This document shows, piece after piece, positions 9,155 to 17,274 of a stretch of 43,972 nt of DNA. The position numbers and the translations under genes are program-made. The stretch is from Candidatus Poribacteria bacterium (GTDB taxonomy: Bacteria; Poribacteria; WGA-4E; WGA-3G), in NCBI GenBank assembly GCA_026710795.1, contig JAPOQK010000056.1, forward strand, positions 1 through 43,972. Direction: 5' to 3'. Within the stretch, counting starts at the first letter, position 1; each line of letters begins with the position of its first letter. The notes under the pieces are model-generated. The model saw only the letters and a list, made by a program, of their open reading frames with translations, had not been told where the DNA came from and did no database searches.

Positions 9155-9937
9155 TTATTTGTTAGACTTTATACTGCCCCATGTTGTAGTGAGTTTATCT
9201 GCTGGTTCCACAGCAAGAAGGACACCATTCATTACATCCATAATTTCATCTTGTGTTAATGCACGAGCAAAAATATAATACTCATCCAATAATCCAGCAA
9301 ACCAACGACCATTCTTATGGTGACCAATACCAGCGGAAACACCCCAGTTGTCTGATAGTTTTCCAGCACCAGTGCCAGAATGCGTTTCCTCGCCATCAAC
9401 ATATAACTTTATATCGCCACTGTCGCTGTCGTAAGTGCCAGCAAAATGAACCCATTTATTCGCTTCAATGACTGGACCTGGGTTTATATTGAAGACAGTA
9501 GTATTTGTTCCATCACGATGGAACCATCTGACACCACCTGTCCGTATTTCTACGTGGAAAAGACCACTGCCATGGTCAGTACCAATTGCATCAAGCAGTG
9601 TTTGTGGATCAGAAGAACCCGTATGGTTAATCCATGTTGACAGTGTGAACCCATCAACCGGACCGTTTGTGAATTCAGGTCCATTCATATCAACCCATGT
9701 GTCTGTTTCTAAACTAACTGCTTTGTCAAACACGCCATCTTCGCGCATGACATTACCAACAATCATGCCGTCGTTACCATTGACCGAACCATCTTTGACA
9801 GTCTCACCATCTTCATCAAAACTATAGTATACAGAAAGCGTTGGATCAGACAGATCCGCATGCGCGGAAATCAGGCTTACTCCCATGACTAACAAGATAG
9901 CGAAACAGCCGTAAATCAATTTTGTATCAAACTTCAC
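9155..9937 (-). CDS. Secreted LamG-domain (concanavalin-like) protein
   Basis: A 260-residue exported protein. A signal peptide (about 1-27, ending SAHA) is followed by a LamG/concanavalin A-like jelly roll (about 33-235: YYSFDE, WINHTG, WVHFAGTYD, KLYVDGEE, GLLDEYYIFARALTQDEI), which usually binds glycans or other ligands. The C-terminus VEPADKLTTTWGSIKSNK closely matches the end of the LamG protein at 10588-11430. The start is GTG at 9937, supported by AGGAG with 6-nt spacing. No catalytic residues are recognised. It may be a surface or matrix carbohydrate-binding protein. Confidence 0.85.
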   Translation of the reverse strand: MKFDTKLIYGCFAILLVMGVSLISAHADLSDPTLSVYYSFDEDGETVKDGSVNGNDGMIVGNVMREDGVFDKAVSLETDTWVDMNGPEFTNGPVDGFTLSTWINHTGSSDPQTLLDAIGTDHGSGLFHVEIRTGGVRWFHRDGTNTTVFNINPGPVIEANKWVHFAGTYDSDSGDIKLYVDGEETHSGTGAGKLSDNWGVSAGIGHHKNGRWFAGLLDEYYIFARALTQDEIMDVMNGVLLAVEPADKLTTTWGSIKSNK

Positions 9938-10587
9938 TTTTTTCTCCTATCTATTACTAAACATTGAAAGTAGAACTTAATTGGTTGAGAATAGACTATT
10001 ACTGAACATAACAGTTAAGTTCACTATAGCATATTATTTCCCGCAATAGCTGCGAACATACAACAATTACGAGATAAATTTATAAAGATTAAGAATATCA
10101 AGATTGCATAAATATGTCAAATATTAAAATTGAATATTCTAATGATGGTAACTGAGGGTGGTGCATAAATAACGTTCTACCGAACCACCCAACCTATAGC
10201 ACGACTCTAAAAAGTTTTAGAGTCATTTCCGACTAAGTTTGTCATAAATATGCCGTAAACTCAGTGTATATAAGGGATTGTAGCCATAAGCATAAATTGA
10301 CATAATTACGATTGACTCTAAAAACTCTAAAGTATGACAATTAATTCCATTGAATTGTCACGAATAACTTGATATGAAGCATCTTAAATATATTATGTGT
10401 GCATAGAAAAAATATTGTTTGAAAACGAACATATACCTCCTACCTTTATCTTATAAAAACGACAAATGGATATCTCTGTCCAAGAAGGAAAATATGATTG
10501 CGTAATTCTGCCAATGATGTTATGATGAACATATAAACCATATCTCTATAGGTGGAATTTCCTTCCAGTATCAAAAGGGTATTTACC
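9938..10587. repeat. Intergenic region with truncated copy of the 2401-2850 element and a hairpin
   Basis: The gap between divergent LamG genes contains 31 bases at 10153-10183 identical to 2402-2432, followed by ACCACCC (10184-10190), which pairs with GGGTGGT (10156-10162). It could be a deletion derivative joining both ends of the element. GACTCTAAAA (10203-10212) and TTTTAGAGTC (10215-10224) form a perfect 10-bp inverted repeat with a 2-nt gap, and a related half-site ACTCTAAAAACTCTAAAG is at about 10315. The hairpin has no following T-run, so an operator is as likely as a terminator. Confidence 0.65.
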
Positions 10588-11430
10588 ATGAAAAAACTAC
10601 TCTATTTCGTTGCACTCACGTTTGCGATAGCTTTTATCTGTCCAATTGGAATGACTGCGACTGTTGTAACAGATGGTCTGGTGAGTTATTGGACGTTTGA
10701 CGGATCAGATATTACTAATGACACTGTTAAAGATGTTTGGGGGAAAAACAACGGTACAATAGTTGGAGATCCTAAAGTAGTCGCTGGACAAGTCGGAGAT
10801 GCATTAGAATTCGATGGTTCAGACGACTATGTAAATTTGACAAATCTTGGTGATTTTGGTAGTGAAGTTGGCTCATCAACCTTTGAAGCATGGGTCAAAA
10901 CAGATTTCAAACAGGAATGGACATCATTATTTAAGGTACTTGATGTGGGTTGCAGTATGGCATGGGCAATTGATGTCAACCGTAGTGCGAAAGCAGGTTT
11001 TCCTCTCGCACAAGATGTTGTTCATTTCTATGTTCGTCAGAAAGCTGTGGCAGGATGCATTGATATTGCAGTTGAAATCGAATTTGAACTGTCTGACGGA
11101 AAATGGCATCACATCGGTTTTGCTATTGAAGACGCAGGTGAACCAAAAATCAGTATCTATATGGACGGTCAACCACAAGAAGTTATCGTTGCGAAAGGAA
11201 GCAAATTAGACAACTTTGTTCCATTTGTGGAACCAGTCTATATCGGTGCTGCGAATAATCGTGGCAACGTAGAGAGACACTTTCCTGGATTGATTGATGA
11301 AGTGCGCATTTACGACCGTCCCCTCACAGCAGATGAAGTGACACAGAACTATAATTCCAAAGTCGGACTCAGTGTTGAACCTGATGATAAGTTATCGATA
11401 ATTTGGGGTAAACTGAAATCAACAATTTAA
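10588..11430 (+). CDS. Secreted LamG-domain protein, paralogue of 9155-9937
   Basis: A 280-residue exported protein with a signal peptide (MKKLLYFVALTFAIAFICP...) and one LamG jelly roll (YWTFDG, ALEFDGSDDYVNL, FEAWVKT, WHHIGFAIED, PGLIDEVRIYDRPLTADEV). It ends SVEPDDKLSIIWGKLKSTI, the same tail type as the divergent LamG gene. The frame is open to 10552, but 10588 has AAAAGGG at 8-nt spacing and gives a clean signal peptide. It lies 133 bases upstream of the PQQ/reductase operon and could be co-transcribed with it. Ligand unknown. Confidence 0.87.
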   Translation: MKKLLYFVALTFAIAFICPIGMTATVVTDGLVSYWTFDGSDITNDTVKDVWGKNNGTIVGDPKVVAGQVGDALEFDGSDDYVNLTNLGDFGSEVGSSTFEAWVKTDFKQEWTSLFKVLDVGCSMAWAIDVNRSAKAGFPLAQDVVHFYVRQKAVAGCIDIAVEIEFELSDGKWHHIGFAIEDAGEPKISIYMDGQPQEVIVAKGSKLDNFVPFVEPVYIGAANNRGNVERHFPGLIDEVRIYDRPLTADEVTQNYNSKVGLSVEPDDKLSIIWGKLKSTI

Positions 11431-11563
11431 CTTGTTCATAACGTTATATTAGAAGAATTAGCAATTTACTATTGCTTGATTACCAAGTCACGCAACTTAA
11501 ACATTAAGATTTCATATACGTCTTAATTTCACAAAATCAGATATAAATAGGAGGAATAATACA

Positions 11564-12880
11564 TTGCATAAATGCATACCGATATATTATCGGATAATTA
11601 TCTTTTTTCTCTTAATTGCCATGCCGATCTTTGTTTATGCCAACGACTGGTCAAGTTGGCGTGGACCTAACCAGGATGGTACATCTGCAGAAACTGATTT
11701 AGTTTCTGACTGGTCAATAGAAGGGAAAAACCTGATCTGGCAAGCAGATTTTGTCGGACGTTCCACACCTATTGTTATGAACGATAGGGTTTACGTCGTT
11801 GGACGAATTGGCAAGGATATAACTGAGCAGGAACGGATTGCTTGTTTTGATGCCAAAACAGGGGACATCTTGTGGGATGACAAATTCAACGTTTTTCATA
11901 CGACCATTACTTTCAACCGTGTGGGCTGGACAAGTCCAGTTGGGGACACAGAAACAGGGAATATCTACATACATGGGGTTCAAGGTATATTCAACTGTTA
12001 CGATATGGACGGGAACATTGTCTGGTCTCGTTCACTAACTGAGGAATATGGAAGGATTTCTGGTTATGGTGGTCGTGTTCACACACCAATTATTGCTGGT
12101 AACCTTGTTGTCGTAAGTTACCTGAATGTGAGTTGGGGATCTCAGGCTATCCCTCGTCACAGATATTTTGCTTTTAATAAATATAACGGTGAATTGGTTT
12201 GGGTCTCAACTCCTGGCGGTAGACCGTTGGATACAACTTACTCTACACCCGTTGTGACAGAAATAAATGGACAACGCTTAATTATTGGTGGTAATGCTGA
12301 TGGAAGTATTTATGCTATGAAACAGACGACAGGGGAAATGGTTTGGGGATTTAAACTAAGTAAACGCGGTATCAATACCTCTGTAATAGTTTCTGGTAAT
12401 AAGGTTTATGCTACGCACAGCGAAGAGAATTTAGACACAACAGCAATGGGACGCGTTGTCTGTATTGATGCGACTGGCACAGGAGACATCACCGATACTC
12501 ACGAAATATGGCGATATGATGGTGTTGGGGTTGGATATGCCTCTCCTACACTCATGAATGGAAGGCTCTATGTAGTTGATAACTCTGCTAATATCCACTG
12601 TGTTAATGCCGAAACCGGAAAGGCAATATGGGAACATAGCATCGGTACCGTTGGTAAAGGTTCACCGGTTTGGGCGGATGGAAAATTATATGCTACAGAA
12701 GTCAACGGGAAATTCCATATACTTCAACCCAGTGCAGATAAATGTGAATCACTCAGTGTTCAGGAAATAAATCGAGTGCATGATGACCATTATGTTGAGA
12801 TATTCGGTTCACCTGCAATTTCCAATGGACGTATCTATTTCACCACAGAAGAACGTCTCTATTGTATTGGGAGGAAATAA
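11564..12880 (+). CDS. Exported PQQ-like beta-propeller protein (first of two in operon)
   Basis: A 438-residue exported propeller. The signal peptide (about 1-26, ending VYA) leads into WSSWRGPNQDGTSAET, the typical start of planctomycete-type PQQ-like (BamB-like) propellers, then repeated blades of the form G.vy..d..tG...W. These act as scaffolds; PQQ binding is not implied. The start is TTG at 11564: AGGAGGA lies 8 bases upstream, the nearby ATG at 11572 is out of frame, and the next in-frame ATG would cut into the signal peptide. Its stop overlaps the next start by one base (TAATG), so it leads a tight operon. Confidence 0.88.
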   Translation: MHKCIPIYYRIIIFFLLIAMPIFVYANDWSSWRGPNQDGTSAETDLVSDWSIEGKNLIWQADFVGRSTPIVMNDRVYVVGRIGKDITEQERIACFDAKTGDILWDDKFNVFHTTITFNRVGWTSPVGDTETGNIYIHGVQGIFNCYDMDGNIVWSRSLTEEYGRISGYGGRVHTPIIAGNLVVVSYLNVSWGSQAIPRHRYFAFNKYNGELVWVSTPGGRPLDTTYSTPVVTEINGQRLIIGGNADGSIYAMKQTTGEMVWGFKLSKRGINTSVIVSGNKVYATHSEENLDTTAMGRVVCIDATGTGDITDTHEIWRYDGVGVGYASPTLMNGRLYVVDNSANIHCVNAETGKAIWEHSIGTVGKGSPVWADGKLYATEVNGKFHILQPSADKCESLSVQEINRVHDDHYVEIFGSPAISNGRIYFTTEERLYCIGRK

Positions 12881-13833
12881 TGAAAAAGATTAGATTTACA
12901 CTAAGCCAGATAGATCTTTTTTCTAAAGGCTTTCTATTAATTGCATGCTTGATTTTCTCCTTATTTGCAATGGGTTGTGCAACAAAAAATAATGTTACTT
13001 TACAAATGAGCAATGAACCCGCGGTGTCCCTCCTACTCACCCCATCTGAAACCGTTACATCAGGTGAACCTGTTGAACTCACTGTCATCGGTTATGATGC
13101 TAACGGTAAACAGACCAGTGCAATCGGTGCCTTAGAATGGACGCACGTAGGATTAACCGGATCATTGGAGAACAATACGTTCACCCCTGAAAAAAGTGCT
13201 GGGGCACATGCAGGAACTGTCACCGCACAATCAGGTGAGATGAAGGCTACTACCCGTATTCGGGTGATTCCTACACTGCCGTGGACAGAGGACTTTGAGT
13301 CGGTCGAACTTGATAAAATACCAACACACTGGATCGGTGCCACAAATAAATTCTTCGTCAAAGAAAAGGATGGAAACAAGGTATTGCTCAAGACACCTGT
13401 TCAACGGGGATTGAATCGGTCAAATGTGTATATAGGTCCGCCTACGATGAAAGACTATCAGATCCAGATTGACCTGATGGGGACCAAAGACAAACGTCGA
13501 CTTCCAGATATGGGATTAATTGCTAATCGGTACACATTGGATATGCAAGGTAGACATCAACGATTACAGATTAGATCATGGGCATCTGACCTACGAATGG
13601 CTAAAACTATTGATTTTGAGTGGGAAACCGATGTCTGGTATACCATGAAAATGAAAGTTGAAGTTATTGACGATAAAGCTGTGATCAGTGGTAAGGTATG
13701 GCGTACTGGAGAACCTGAACCTGAATCCTGGACTATTACTGCTGAAGATCCACTCCCAAATCGTGAAGGGAGTCCGGGTATTTATGGGTATTCGGCTACT
13801 GATATTTATTACGACAATTTAAAGGTATGGTGA
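12880..13833 (+). CDS. Lipoprotein with Ig-like and concanavalin-like regions
   Basis: A 317-residue lipoprotein with signal peptide and lipobox AMGC (cysteine about 33). Residues about 45-135 look like a bacterial Ig-like fold (TVTSGEPVELTVIGYDANGKQ...). The C-terminal half (PWTEDFES, PPTMKDYQIQIDLMG, YYDNLKVW) resembles the DUF1080/LamG-type jelly roll that often accompanies PQQ-like propellers. The start ATG overlaps the preceding stop and has GGAGG upstream, so it is translationally coupled. It is sandwiched between two PQQ-like propeller genes and may anchor or partner them at the membrane. No enzymatic motif is visible. Confidence 0.8.
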   Translation: MKKIRFTLSQIDLFSKGFLLIACLIFSLFAMGCATKNNVTLQMSNEPAVSLLLTPSETVTSGEPVELTVIGYDANGKQTSAIGALEWTHVGLTGSLENNTFTPEKSAGAHAGTVTAQSGEMKATTRIRVIPTLPWTEDFESVELDKIPTHWIGATNKFFVKEKDGNKVLLKTPVQRGLNRSNVYIGPPTMKDYQIQIDLMGTKDKRRLPDMGLIANRYTLDMQGRHQRLQIRSWASDLRMAKTIDFEWETDVWYTMKMKVEVIDDKAVISGKVWRTGEPEPESWTITAEDPLPNREGSPGIYGYSATDIYYDNLKVW

Positions 13834-13836
13834 TTT

Positions 13837-15429
13837 ATGATTGTAGAAAATAAAAGGGGTGCCAAAGGCATCGCAAAACTTGTAGACACATCTTTTATAC
13901 ATAACCGCTTTTACGGTAGGAAGATCAATTCAAAAGATATTCCCATTTTGTGTCAATCCAAGTCTGGAATAAAGTCTAAATTTGGATTGCATGCATGTTC
14001 GTCAATCCTTTTTCTTGTAATAGCGGGTTTGCTTTTCTTCGGTACAATTTCCAAAGCTGCGGATCATAAAGAAATCGCATTGTGGAGTGGAACATTAAGC
14101 CGTAATATGGTCTCTGATGAGACAGATATACCCGATACCTGGAATTTGGAAACAGGTGAAAATATCAAATGGACAGCCGAACTCGGTTCACAAAGTTATG
14201 CAGGTCCTCTTGTAATCGGGGGTAAGGTGTTTGTTGGTACCAACAACGAAGCACTACGCAATCCGAAATTGACAGGTGACCGTGGAAACATTCAAGCATT
14301 TCGTGAATCTGATGGAGAATTTCTTTGGCAAATCACACATACTAAACTGACTTCTGGACGCGTAAATGATTGGCCCCTACAAGGAATCTGTTCAACTCCC
14401 TATATTGAAGGTGACCGTCTCTATTATATCTCTAACCGTTGTGAGGTGGTCTGTATTGATACTGAAGGGTTTATGGATGGAGAAAATGATGGACCATACA
14501 AAGAGGAAACCGAAACAAGTAATTTTGACGGAGACATCATCTGGATCTATGATATGATGGATGAATTGGACGTCTTCCCACATAACCTGGCAACCTGTTC
14601 GCCACTGGCAGTTGGGGACCTTCTTTTTTTGGAAACCAGTAATGGTGTTGATGAAGGACATATACATATACCCTCTCCTGATGCTCCGAGTTTTATCGCA
14701 CTTAACAAAAATACTGGTGAACTTGTTTGGGAAGATGCATCTCCAGGTGAAAATATACTACACGGACAATGGTCGAATCCTGCTTATGGTGTAATTAAAG
14801 GTGTTCCACAAGTTATCATTCCCGGCGGTGATGGTTGGGTTTATTCTTTTGAGCCAGAAACCGGTAAGATTATATGGCAATTTGATTGTAATCCGAAAGA
14901 CTCAGAATGGGAACTCGGGGGTCGTGGCACACGAAATAATATTATCTCTACACCAGTCATTCACGATGGCAAAGTCTATATCGCAGTTGGACAGGACCCT
15001 GAGCACGGTGAAGGTGTTGGACACCTTTGGTGTATTGATGCATCACAAACTGGTGATACTACAGCAACAGCTGGAATTTGGCACTTTGGTGATGAACAGT
15101 TCAACCGCACTATGTCAACTGTCGCAATACATGAAGGTCTCCTATATATATCAGATCTTAGTGGATTCGTATATTGTTTAGATGCCAAAACAGGTGATCA
15201 TTATTGGACACATGATACTTTCGCCGCGATATGGGGATCACCTTATGTTGTTGACGGGAAAGTTTATATCGGTGATGAAGATGGGGATGTTGTTATCTTG
15301 AAAACAGGGAAAGTCAAAGAAGTTTTGTTTGAAACAAATATGGGAAGTGCTGTTTATACAACACCTGTCGCGGAAGATGGTGTGCTCTACATCGTAACGA
15401 GAAATCAGCTAATTGCAATAGAAGAGTAG
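13837..15429 (+). CDS. PQQ-like beta-propeller protein (second in operon)
   Basis: A 530-residue propeller protein. Blades have the forms IKWTAELGSQSYAGP, DGEFLWQI, NKNTGELVWE and ETGKIIWQF. From the ATG at 13837 there is an unusual basic 52-residue leader before the hydrophobic stretch (about 55-70) and SKAA cleavage-like site. The only ATG is the first codon; a TTG at codon 51 would give a normal signal peptide, so the true start is uncertain. It begins 3 bases after the lipoprotein stop and ends 2 bases before the adenylase start. Probably periplasmic or membrane-anchored; role unknown. Confidence 0.85.
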   Translation: MIVENKRGAKGIAKLVDTSFIHNRFYGRKINSKDIPILCQSKSGIKSKFGLHACSSILFLVIAGLLFFGTISKAADHKEIALWSGTLSRNMVSDETDIPDTWNLETGENIKWTAELGSQSYAGPLVIGGKVFVGTNNEALRNPKLTGDRGNIQAFRESDGEFLWQITHTKLTSGRVNDWPLQGICSTPYIEGDRLYYISNRCEVVCIDTEGFMDGENDGPYKEETETSNFDGDIIWIYDMMDELDVFPHNLATCSPLAVGDLLFLETSNGVDEGHIHIPSPDAPSFIALNKNTGELVWEDASPGENILHGQWSNPAYGVIKGVPQVIIPGGDGWVYSFEPETGKIIWQFDCNPKDSEWELGGRGTRNNIISTPVIHDGKVYIAVGQDPEHGEGVGHLWCIDASQTGDTTATAGIWHFGDEQFNRTMSTVAIHEGLLYISDLSGFVYCLDAKTGDHYWTHDTFAAIWGSPYVVDGKVYIGDEDGDVVILKTGKVKEVLFETNMGSAVYTTPVAEDGVLYIVTRNQLIAIEE

Positions 15430-15431
15430 AA

Positions 15432-16505
15432 ATGAATCTTACCCAAAAAATAGAAAAAGCGCGATCAGCACTTGATGTGCATGTGCGAGAAATAGTCAAC
15501 TGGCATTTCAGTCCAGAAACAGGCTGCCCCTTCTGGTTAGAATACGCTGAAGGATTAGATTTCGACCCAAGAAAAGAGATTGGTGGATATGCTGATCTCA
15601 ATTGTCTTGGACATTTCCAAGATGAATGGCTGCGTGGTGGTCCGGTTAGAAGGTGGGTGCCTAAAGGGTATGCCGATAAACCGGTTTATGTTTTTGAGAC
15701 AGGTGGTTCAACTGGAATACCTAAATCTCGTATCAGCATACGCGACTTCCAAATTGATTATGAGTTGTTTAGTAAAACTCTTTCAGATGAGGGTTTCCCA
15801 CCCGGTAGTGACTGGTTGATGTTGGGTCCAACCGGACCGCGACGTTTACGACTTGCTGTTGAGCATCTCGCACAACATCGCGGTGGAATCTGTTTCCTTG
15901 TTGACCTTGATCCACGGTGGGTGAATCAACTCGTCCGTTATGGAAAAAATGAGGAATTGGACGCTTATAAGAACCACGTAATTTCGCAAGCATTAAATGT
16001 ATTAAAGGCACATGAAAATGTTCAATGTCTATTCACTACACCTAAATTGCTTGAAGCATTATGTGAGAAAATATCCCTACAAAAAGTCGGTATTAAAGGT
16101 ATCTTTTGCGGAGGTACAGAGATGGACGCACAATTCCACCGATTTGCACGGGAAGAACTTGTGCCGGGTATAGATTTTGTGCCAACCTATGGTAACACCC
16201 TTATGGGATTGGCAACTTGTAAACCTTATGATCCGATAGATAACTATGCGATTATTTATTATCCTCCACAACCGCGCGCTGTCATTGAACTGGTTAATCC
16301 AGATGATCCAGATCAACAAGTTGACTATGGAGAAACTGGACGCGTCATGCTAACAACATTGACGAAAGAATTCTTTGTTCCACGGTTTCTCGAACGAGAT
16401 GAAGCTGAACGCGCCGAACCGATTCCTGAATATCCCTGGGATGGTGTTGAAAACCTTCGTCTACTTACAGAACTCCAAGAGAGTGTTGTGGTAGGTGTGT
16501 ATTAA
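15432..16505 (+). CDS. Atypical ANL-type adenylating enzyme (LuxE/EhpF/PaaK-like)
   Basis: A 357-residue protein of the adenylate-forming superfamily. The phosphate-binding loop is ETGGSTGIPKSR (89-100), followed by a GGTEM segment, PTYGNTLMG (A5-like) and GETGRVMLTTL (A7-like). It stops soon after, so the mobile C-terminal subdomain with the catalytic lysine of full ANL enzymes is absent, as in small members such as LuxE acyl-protein synthetase and EhpF of griseoluteate biosynthesis. It also lacks a cysteine near the C-terminus, where LuxE is acylated. With the LuxC/ALDH-like gene at 17275 it may activate a carboxylate for reduction to an aldehyde. Substrate unknown; presumably cytoplasmic. 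Confidence 0.75.
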   Translation: MNLTQKIEKARSALDVHVREIVNWHFSPETGCPFWLEYAEGLDFDPRKEIGGYADLNCLGHFQDEWLRGGPVRRWVPKGYADKPVYVFETGGSTGIPKSRISIRDFQIDYELFSKTLSDEGFPPGSDWLMLGPTGPRRLRLAVEHLAQHRGGICFLVDLDPRWVNQLVRYGKNEELDAYKNHVISQALNVLKAHENVQCLFTTPKLLEALCEKISLQKVGIKGIFCGGTEMDAQFHRFAREELVPGIDFVPTYGNTLMGLATCKPYDPIDNYAIIYYPPQPRAVIELVNPDDPDQQVDYGETGRVMLTTLTKEFFVPRFLERDEAERAEPIPEYPWDGVENLRLLTELQESVVVGVY

Positions 16506-16567
16506 CCTTACTGCAGAAAATCTTATTGAAACGTCCTAAAATAAGTCTTCAAAAGAAGGAAATAAAC

Positions 16568-17263
16568 ATGCCAACAAAAATTGAAAAAGCGTTTAGGTCA
16601 CCTTACTCTGTCCCAAACGGGTTACAAGTTACAGAAGAAGGTTTGTGGATTGTAGACCAAATCACCGACAGAGTCATCTTAGTGGAAATCACTTGCGATC
16701 ACGAATACCACGTTCCGAAACACATCCATGATATTCCAAGCGAATCCTCCAATACAAGTGGCATGACGTTCGGGTCAGGTGCACTTTGGTTAGCCGCAAA
16801 TGGATCAGGAGATCGCTGGCGTGCCGTGCGAGATACAGATGCAAAATCTGGTGAAATTTTCAAGGTTGACGCTAAGACTGGTGAAACCCTCGGACGTTTT
16901 CCTGTGCCTGAAGGTGGTGGCACACACGGGGTTGAATATGACAACTTTGACGAAGGACATCTTTGGGTACAAACCCTTAAAAATCAGGAAATACATAAGG
17001 TGAAAATTTCCGATTGGTCTATTCAACACACATTACCCTTACCCTATGGAAGAGCACACGGTACTGTTCGAGTTGAAGATGGACTTTGGGTAACCCACAC
17101 CTCTGAACGAGTTATAGTCAAACTTGACCTTGATGACGGTGCAATCATTGATCAAATTGAAGTTTCTGAGGATTATCCTGAACCACACGGCTTATCTATT
17201 TATGGTGATGATTTTCTATATTGTGATGCGTCTTCGGGGTGGGTTGCAAAGATTACAAGGTAG
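16568..17263 (+). CDS. Small beta-propeller protein (Vgb/SMP-30/YncE-like)
   Basis: A 231-residue protein without a signal peptide, built of propeller-type repeats (GLWIVDQITDRVILVEI, GALWLAANG, GHLWVQTLKNQEIHKV, DGLWVTHTSERVIVKLD). It resembles virginiamycin-B-lyase/SMP-30-like propellers, which can be lactonases, lyases or only scaffolds; metal ligands of gluconolactonases cannot be assigned with confidence. An upstream in-frame TTG exists at 16526, but the ATG at 16568 has AAGGA at good spacing. It sits between the adenylase and the reductase, so it is probably part of the same pathway. Catalytic role is a guess. Confidence 0.78.
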   Translation: MPTKIEKAFRSPYSVPNGLQVTEEGLWIVDQITDRVILVEITCDHEYHVPKHIHDIPSESSNTSGMTFGSGALWLAANGSGDRWRAVRDTDAKSGEIFKVDAKTGETLGRFPVPEGGGTHGVEYDNFDEGHLWVQTLKNQEIHKVKISDWSIQHTLPLPYGRAHGTVRVEDGLWVTHTSERVIVKLDLDDGAIIDQIEVSEDYPEPHGLSIYGDDFLYCDASSGWVAKITR

Positions 17264-17274
17264 TCGAAAAAGTT

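Noticed and set aside
11564..15429. PQQ-dependent alcohol dehydrogenases
   Set aside because: The propellers lack a recognisable quinoprotein dehydrogenase active site and cytochrome domain, and resemble BamB-like PQQ-repeat scaffolds.
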